Source: Terriglobia bacterium (lineage in GTDB: Bacteria > Acidobacteriota > Terriglobia > UBA7540). Taken from it: 19,734 nucleotides of DNA. Location: assembly GCA_020072905.1 (NCBI GenBank), contig JAIQGB010000020.1, positions 1-19,734 of the forward strand, in the 5' to 3' direction. Numbering within the stretch: the first letter of the stretch is position 1; each line of letters opens with the position of its first letter. Positions 16,127 to 19,734 of this stretch are shown here, in pieces. Position numbers and translations under genes: made by a program. Under the pieces are notes generated by a model. That model searched no databases. It was not told the origin of the DNA and was given only the letters and a program-made list of their open reading frames with translations.

Positions 16127-16711
16127 TTAGTGGGAGTCCTCTTCGTAAGCGAGGCGATTCGCGGAAGGGGAAGCCAGCCAGTTGGCGAGGCTGGGAGCGT
16201 GCCGATCGCTTTCGGAGAGGATGAATTCGCCGACTTTGGGCCAGTCGATTCCAATCTGGGAATCATCGAAGCGGATGCGGCACTCACCTCGGGCGTTGTA
16301 GAGCGCCGTGCACTTGTACTGGATTTCCGCGTACTCCGAGGTGACGCACATGCCTCGGGCGAAACCCGGTGGTGCCCAGACGTGGCGGCGGTTTTCGGCC
16401 GACACCTCGATGCCGAACCACTGACCCACAGTCGGGGAACCTTTGCGGATATCGACGGAGACCAGAAACGCGCTGCCGACGATCACCCGCATCAGTTTGC
16501 CCATGGGTGGGTCCCACTGGAAATGGAGGCCGCGAATGACGCCCTTTCTCGACCGGGACTGGTTGTCCTGAACAAACTCCTTGGGCAGGCCGAGTTCCCC
16601 GAACTTGTCACTCCGGAAGGTTTCCATAAAGTAGCCGCGCACGTCCTCGATGATCTCGGGGACGATCACCACCACCTTGCCCATGTGTACCGATTCGATG
16701 CGAATTCCCAT
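16127..16711 (-). CDS. dTDP-4-dehydrorhamnose 3,5-epimerase family protein (RmlC-like)
   Basis: The 194-residue cupin has RmlC motifs. These include DVRGYFMETFRSDKF, RGLHFQ with catalytic His63, VDIRKGSPTVGQWFG, WAPPGFARGM, YKCTALYNARGE, and a C-terminal DDSQIGIDWP with D156. The common PPGFAHG motif reads PPGFARG here (R119), a variant I believe occurs in many bacterial RmlC-like proteins. The enzyme epimerises C3 and C5 of dTDP-4-keto-6-deoxy-glucose on the way to L-rhamnose; one-position epimerases of the same fold are alternatives. ATG 16711 is preceded by GAAAGGA at good spacing. It runs opposite to its neighbours from a likely own promoter. Confidence 0.85.
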   Translation of the reverse strand: MGIRIESVHMGKVVVIVPEIIEDVRGYFMETFRSDKFGELGLPKEFVQDNQSRSRKGVIRGLHFQWDPPMGKLMRVIVGSAFLVSVDIRKGSPTVGQWFGIEVSAENRRHVWAPPGFARGMCVTSEYAEIQYKCTALYNARGECRIRFDDSQIGIDWPKVGEFILSESDRHAPSLANWLASPSANRLAYEEDSH

Positions 16712-16790
16712 GGCGTCCTTTCAATCCAGATGGAACAACTTTCCAGCATCTCGACGGGTTGGGAAGTTTCCTTCTCCGCGACCCGGTCCG

Positions 16791-16800
16791 ATTGGCCAAT
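16791..16800. promoter_or_regulatory. Palindrome at predicted start site, possible operator
   Basis: ATTGGCCAAT is a perfect 10-bp palindrome. A further ATTGGC on the minus strand lies just upstream of the TATAAT, giving two similar half-elements flanking the -10. Position and symmetry suit a repressor site, but no regulator is encoded nearby and chance is possible. Confidence 0.25.
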
Positions 16801-16807
16801 TTCCCAG

Positions 16808-16813
16808 ATTATA
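16808..16813 (-). promoter_or_regulatory. Candidate -10 element for the rmlC-like gene
   Basis: The minus strand reads TATAAT, a perfect sigma-70-type -10 hexamer, about 97 bases before the ATG. No good -35 is seen 16-18 bp upstream. A perfect palindrome ATTGGCCAAT (16791-16800) starts about 7 bp downstream, at the expected transcription start. Confidence 0.4.
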
Positions 16814-16948
16814 GCCAATGGCGGTGCCGCCGTGGCCCGATTTTCGCCCTCTTTCGTCTTGGCCACAAGAGCGCCATGGGCGGAGGCGCGGCGCCAGTTG
16901 AACCGAGGAGTAGAGTGCGCACAGGCAAAGACAGGCATGGAAACCCTG

Positions 16949-16957
16949 TGATAAGAT
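16949..16957 (+). promoter_or_regulatory. Candidate extended -10 promoter for the GT2-aminotransferase-GT39 operon
   Basis: TGATAAGAT fits the extended -10 form (TG, one base, then a TATAAT-like hexamer). AAGACA at 16928-16933 is a weak -35 at 18-bp spacing. It lies about 100 bases before the GT2 start at 17058. Confidence 0.35.
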
Positions 16958-17057
16958 ACGGCGCTGCTTGCGACGGGCACACGACGCGTAGGACGGGGGG
17001 CGGCACTCGAAGCTCCCTGCCGGTACGGCTTGAAAGAACGAAGGCTCCGTACGGCTT

Positions 17058-17858
17058 ATGGGCGAACCTTCCCGCAGCCTGCACAGTATCTCTGCGTTCT
17101 TCCCGGCATGCAACGATGCCGAGAACCTGCGGTTGCTTATTCCCCAAGCCCTTGAAACGCTGAAAGCCCTCGCGGAAGAGTTCGAGATCATCGTTGTGGA
17201 TGATGGCAGCACCGACCACACCACCGAGGTGCTGGACTCATTACAACAGGAGATCCCTTGCTTGCGCGTGGTTCGCCACCCGCGCAATCTTGGGTACGGG
17301 GCGGCGCTGCAAAGCGGTTTTCGCAGCGCCACCAAGGATCTGGTGTTCTACACCGACGGAGACGGGCAATACGACGTTCAGGAGTTATCCGCGCTGTTCG
17401 CCGGGCTTTCCCCCGGCCAGGACGTCGTCAACGGTTACAAGATCCACCGGGCGGACTCAGTCGGGCGGACAATCGTCGGAAAGGCCTACTCGGTCCTGGT
17501 TCGGACCTTATTCCGTCTGCGCCTCAGGGACGTGGACTGCGATTTCCGGCTCCTGCGGCGGAAGGTGATCGAATCGGTGTCGCTGACTTGCCGGAGTGGG
17601 GCGATTTGTGTCGAACTCATGGCGCAGGTCGAACGGGCCGGCTTCCAGGTTGCCGAGGTCCCCGTTCACCACCATCCCCGGCTGACCGGGCGGTCCCAGT
17701 TCTTCCGCCTGGGGCCCGTGGTGAGGACGCTTCGCGACGTCCTCCACCTCTGGATCCGCCTCGTTCTGCTCAAACGGCGTCCAACCCTTCAGGCGGCCGG
17801 TCCGAACAAAGTGATGAGCCCTGAGGTCCCCCGGCCTGGGACACAGATTCAAGACTGA
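17058..17858 (+). CDS. Glycosyltransferase family 2, DPM1/ArnC-like (polyprenyl-phosphate sugar synthase candidate)
   Basis: The 266-residue enzyme has a single GT-A domain: SISAFFPACNDAENL, VVDDGSTD at residues 47-53, NLGYGAALQSGF, the metal site DGDGQYD beginning at D100, then VDCDFRLLRRKVIE, ICVELMAQVERAGFQVAEVPVHHHPR and GRSQFF. This combination matches dolichyl/undecaprenyl-phosphate sugar synthases of the DPM1/ArnC class, in the short form without C-terminal membrane helices. It would attach a sugar to polyprenyl phosphate at the cytoplasmic face. The next gene starts 3 nt downstream, and a GT39-like membrane enzyme follows, the usual user of such lipid-linked sugars. ATG 17058 has only a weak purine-rich site upstream. 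Confidence 0.85.
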   Translation: MGEPSRSLHSISAFFPACNDAENLRLLIPQALETLKALAEEFEIIVVDDGSTDHTTEVLDSLQQEIPCLRVVRHPRNLGYGAALQSGFRSATKDLVFYTDGDGQYDVQELSALFAGLSPGQDVVNGYKIHRADSVGRTIVGKAYSVLVRTLFRLRLRDVDCDFRLLRRKVIESVSLTCRSGAICVELMAQVERAGFQVAEVPVHHHPRLTGRSQFFRLGPVVRTLRDVLHLWIRLVLLKRRPTLQAAGPNKVMSPEVPRPGTQIQD

Positions 17859-17861
17859 CGC

Positions 17862-18980
17862 ATGATTCGATATCTCGATCTTCAGCGTGAGTACCGGGAT
17901 TTGCAGAGGGAGCTCGATCCCGTCGTCCAACGGGTGCTGGCGAGCGGGCAATACATTCTCGGCCGGGAGGTGGAGCAGTTTGAGCGGCGTTGGATCTCGT
18001 ACTGCGGGGCCGCCTACGGGCTGTTGGTCGCGAGCGGTACGGATGCACTGACGCTGGCCCTGGGAGCTTCCGGGGCGGTCCGGCCCGGCGCGGCTGACGA
18101 AGTCATCACCTCCGCTCATGGCAGCCCCTATACGCCCATGGCCATCGTGCGGGCGGGAGGGCGCCCGGTTTTTGCGGACATTGACCCTGAGACGTGGCTG
18201 ATTTCGCCTGCCAGCATCGAGCGGGTTTTGACTTCCCGCACGCGCGTCATCATGCCGGTGCACCTCTATGGCCTGCCCTGCGATCTGAAGGCAATCCTGG
18301 CGATTGCCGAAGCGCACCGACTCGTGGTTGTCGAGGATGCTTGCCAGGCGCATGGGGCGCGCTACCGGGCGGGTCGCTGGCAACGCGTCGGGACTTTGGG
18401 ACAGGCCGGGGCCTTCAGCTTCTACCCTACGAAGAACCTGGGCTGCTATGGCGATGCGGGGTTCATCACTTCAAACGACGCAGGATGCATCGAACGGGCT
18501 CGCGTTGCTGCCAATGGCGGCCAGCCGACGCGGAATATCGCCGTGAGCCCGGGATATAACTCGCGGGGCGATGAGCTGCAAGCAGCGATTTTGAGCTGCA
18601 AGCTAGCTCACCTCGAAGCATGGAACGAATGCCGGCGGAAGCTGGCAGCAACTTATCGCCAACGGCTGCGCGGACCAGGGCTCAAGTTCCAGGAGGTTCC
18701 GGAAAACTGCGAGCACGTGTACCGTCTCTTTGTTGTTCGCCATCCCCAACGCAATCAGCTTCGGGCGCACCTGCGCGAACGGGGGATCGAGACGATGGTT
18801 CATTATCCGGTGGCGTTGCACCGCCAGGCGGCATTTGCGGAAGCTTCCCAAGCGAGCTTGCCCGAGGCGGAACGCGCCGTCGAGGAGGTCCTCTCCCTGC
18901 CGTTGAATCCCTACCTGAGCGAGGCGGAAGTCGCGAGAATTATCGAGGCAGTCAATGAGTTTGCCGCCGTCACAGCCTGA
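17862..18980 (+). CDS. DegT/DnrJ/EryC1/StrS family sugar aminotransferase
   Basis: The 372-residue PLP enzyme acts on keto-sugar nucleotides. It opens with YLDLQREYRDLQREL and GQYILGREVEQFE, has the SGTDALTLAL phosphate-binding turn, VVEDACQAHGA with D159 (pairs with the pyridine nitrogen), and the Schiff-base Lys191 in FSFYPTKNLGCYGDAG. Late motifs are PGYNSRGDELQAAIL and IETMVHYPVALHRQ. The sequence resembles FdtB/QdtB-type dTDP-3-amino-3,6-dideoxyhexose transaminases as well as ArnB, so the sugar is uncertain. With the RmlA-like enzyme nearby, a dTDP-linked substrate is plausible. It follows the GT2 by 3 nt and overlaps the next gene by 26 nt. Confidence 0.9.
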   Translation: MIRYLDLQREYRDLQRELDPVVQRVLASGQYILGREVEQFERRWISYCGAAYGLLVASGTDALTLALGASGAVRPGAADEVITSAHGSPYTPMAIVRAGGRPVFADIDPETWLISPASIERVLTSRTRVIMPVHLYGLPCDLKAILAIAEAHRLVVVEDACQAHGARYRAGRWQRVGTLGQAGAFSFYPTKNLGCYGDAGFITSNDAGCIERARVAANGGQPTRNIAVSPGYNSRGDELQAAILSCKLAHLEAWNECRRKLAATYRQRLRGPGLKFQEVPENCEHVYRLFVVRHPQRNQLRAHLRERGIETMVHYPVALHRQAAFAEASQASLPEAERAVEEVLSLPLNPYLSEAEVARIIEAVNEFAAVTA

Positions 18981-19734
18981 CGGCGCGGAGCCCGGCTCCG
19001 CTTTCTTTCGGTCGCCGTCGGCCCGACGCATCCCCTGGGACGTCCTGGCCGTGATTGCGGGCTCCCTCCTGTTTCTCACCCTCTTCTATCGCTTCCCCAT
19101 CTCCGATCCCGATGAAGGAATCATCGCTACGGGCGCTGAGCGCATCTTGCGCGGGGAAATTCCTTTCCGCGATTTCTTTTCCGAACTGGGGCCGGCATCC
19201 TTCTACTTGCAGGCGATGATTTTCCGGATCATCGGGGAGAGTCTCACCGCGATACGGGTCACCGCCTGGGGGTTGGGAGGGATACTGACGGGGATTGTTT
19301 ATCTCCTCGCCAAGCGCCTTGTTTCAGGCGCCGGCGCGCTGATTCCTGCCGCCGCCTTTGCGTTCCCCTTTCTGCCCACCCCTCCGCTCGCCTTTTCCCT
19401 GGCCATGCTCCACGTGCTCCTGCACGAGATCGGCGTCTACGACGAGCCGTTCCTGAAGAGACGAACCAACGCCGTCTACCTCATCGGCAAGGACGGGTAC
19501 TATCTGAAGGATGACGCCACCGGCAAGCCCGTGATCTGGGATCCCGTGGCCGGCCGGCCGAAGCCCTTCGACGATCCGACCATCAAGGACTATGCCCTGG
19601 AAGGCCGGTACCGGGTCGGCAACGTGGATGGCACCGTGGCGTTCCAGCTGGTGAAGGAGCACGTCAAGCCGTACACGCCGGAGTGGGCCGCAATGATCAC
19701 CACCGTGCCCGCCTCCACCATCCGGCGCATCTCC
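18955..19734 (+). CDS. GT39/ArnT-like membrane glycosyltransferase N-terminus, chimeric with a molybdopterin oxidoreductase segment; runs off the window
   Basis: ATG 18955 lies inside the end of the aminotransferase with a GAGG site 6 nt upstream, and the frame stays open for 260 codons to the window end. Residues 28-47 form a membrane segment. Then come DPDEG (D53/E54), GAERILRGEIPFRDFFSELGP, SFYLQAMIFRIIGESLTAIRV and another hydrophobic stretch to about residue 135: the N-terminal pattern of polyprenyl-phosphate-dependent glycosyltransferases (PMT_2/GT39), whose DE pair contacts the lipid-linked donor. From about residue 145 the sequence changes character completely (see the next feature) and loses the membrane pattern a GT39 should keep for several hundred residues. 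The first ~140 codons fit the operon; the rest does not. Confidence 0.7.
   Translation, partial: MSLPPSQPDGAEPGSAFFRSPSARRIPWDVLAVIAGSLLFLTLFYRFPISDPDEGIIATGAERILRGEIPFRDFFSELGPASFYLQAMIFRIIGESLTAIRVTAWGLGGILTGIVYLLAKRLVSGAGALIPAAAFAFPFLPTPPLAFSLAMLHVLLHEIGVYDEPFLKRRTNAVYLIGKDGYYLKDDATGKPVIWDPVAGRPKPFDDPTIKDYALEGRYRVGNVDGTVAFQLVKEHVKPYTPEWAAMITTVPASTIRRIS
19385..19734 (+). pseudogene. Internal segment of a DMSO-reductase-family molybdopterin oxidoreductase, fused in frame
   Basis: The residues encoded here include LAMLHVLLHEIGVYDEPFLKRRTNA, then YLIGKDGYYLKDDATGKP, DPTIKDYALEGRYRV, AFQLVKEHVKPYTPEW, and ITTVPASTIRRIS at the edge. This is the order found in the middle of large molybdopterin-binding catalytic subunits: the FLKRxTNAPYL element, the DYALEG loop, and the YTPEWA...TTVPAxTIRRIA helix. 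Both the start (the Fe-S and first Mo-binding regions) and the end are missing. By eye nearly all codons end in G or C here, clearly more than in the preceding 18955-19370 part. The join lies near 19365-19400. It could be an assembly chimera, a recombination event or, least likely, a real fusion. Confidence 0.7.

Larger units (their letters stand above)
16712..17057. other. Divergent intergenic region between rmlC-like and GT2 genes
   Basis: These 346 bases hold no convincing gene. They contain a TATAAT -10 element for the minus strand (16808-16813), a 10-bp palindrome beside it (16791-16800), and an extended -10-like element for the plus strand (16949-16957). Several long open frames cross the region on both strands, but none has recognisable motifs or a natural start, and they continue as antisense shadows of the flanking genes. 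Confidence 0.5.

Noticed and set aside
15938..16951. 337-codon plus-strand frame across the rmlC-like gene and the intergenic region
   Set aside because: It is antisense to a clear RmlC-like protein and has no motifs of its own; open by composition.
17508..18383. 291-codon minus-strand frame over the GT2/aminotransferase junction
   Set aside because: It spans two well-supported plus-strand genes and shows no motifs.

Overview
The window is a polysaccharide (O-antigen or exopolysaccharide) biosynthesis locus from a fairly GC-rich bacterium that often starts genes with GTG. It is probably Gram-negative, because an undecaprenyl-phosphate glycosyl-1-phosphate transferase, a WbpM-type dehydratase and a Wzy-like polymerase occur together. 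The sequence does not allow a confident phylum. No rRNA, tRNA or CRISPR array was seen.

Layout. (1) 1-600: the 3' end of a Wzy-like repeat-unit polymerase. (2) 706-1780: an intact-looking IS630-family element, with 17-bp ends that include the TA target and a transposase read through a -1 frameshift at an A8 run. (3) 1869-2609: a lone, AT-richer SAM methyltransferase on the minus strand. (4) 2834-8606: five glycosyltransferases on the plus strand (GT4, GT4, GT2, GT2, GT4), some joined by 4-nt start/stop overlaps. (5) 8760-10738: gmd and rmd, which together make GDP-D-rhamnose. (6) 10890-15167: a WbpV/WbpL/WbpM-like set, which should make a UDP-linked 6-deoxy-HexNAc (QuiNAc-type) and load it as the first sugar on undecaprenyl phosphate. 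(7) 15291-16711: an RmlA-like nucleotidyltransferase and a convergent RmlC-like epimerase, without rmlB or rmlD. (8) 17058 to the end: a compact operon of a polyprenyl-phosphate-type GT2, a DegT/ArnB-type aminotransferase and the start of a GT39/ArnT-like membrane glycosyltransferase.

Working model (inference): the WbpM-like dehydratase and WbpV-like reductase supply the first amino sugar, and the WbpL-like enzyme loads it on the lipid. The GT4/GT2 enzymes extend it with D-rhamnose and other sugars, and the Wzy-like protein polymerises the units. The last operon would build an amino sugar, attach it to polyprenyl phosphate and transfer it outside the membrane, by analogy with Arn or Dpm/PMT systems. 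No flippase or ABC exporter lies in the window.

The strongest anomaly is at the right edge. The reading frame that begins as a GT39-like membrane protein at 18955 turns, without a stop, into the middle of a molybdopterin oxidoreductase near 19365-19400. This looks like a chimeric join (assembly or recombination) and should be verified before the right-hand 350 bases are used. Apart from that and the IS, the region is a recognisable polysaccharide locus. I see unusual combinations of known modules but no clearly new system.
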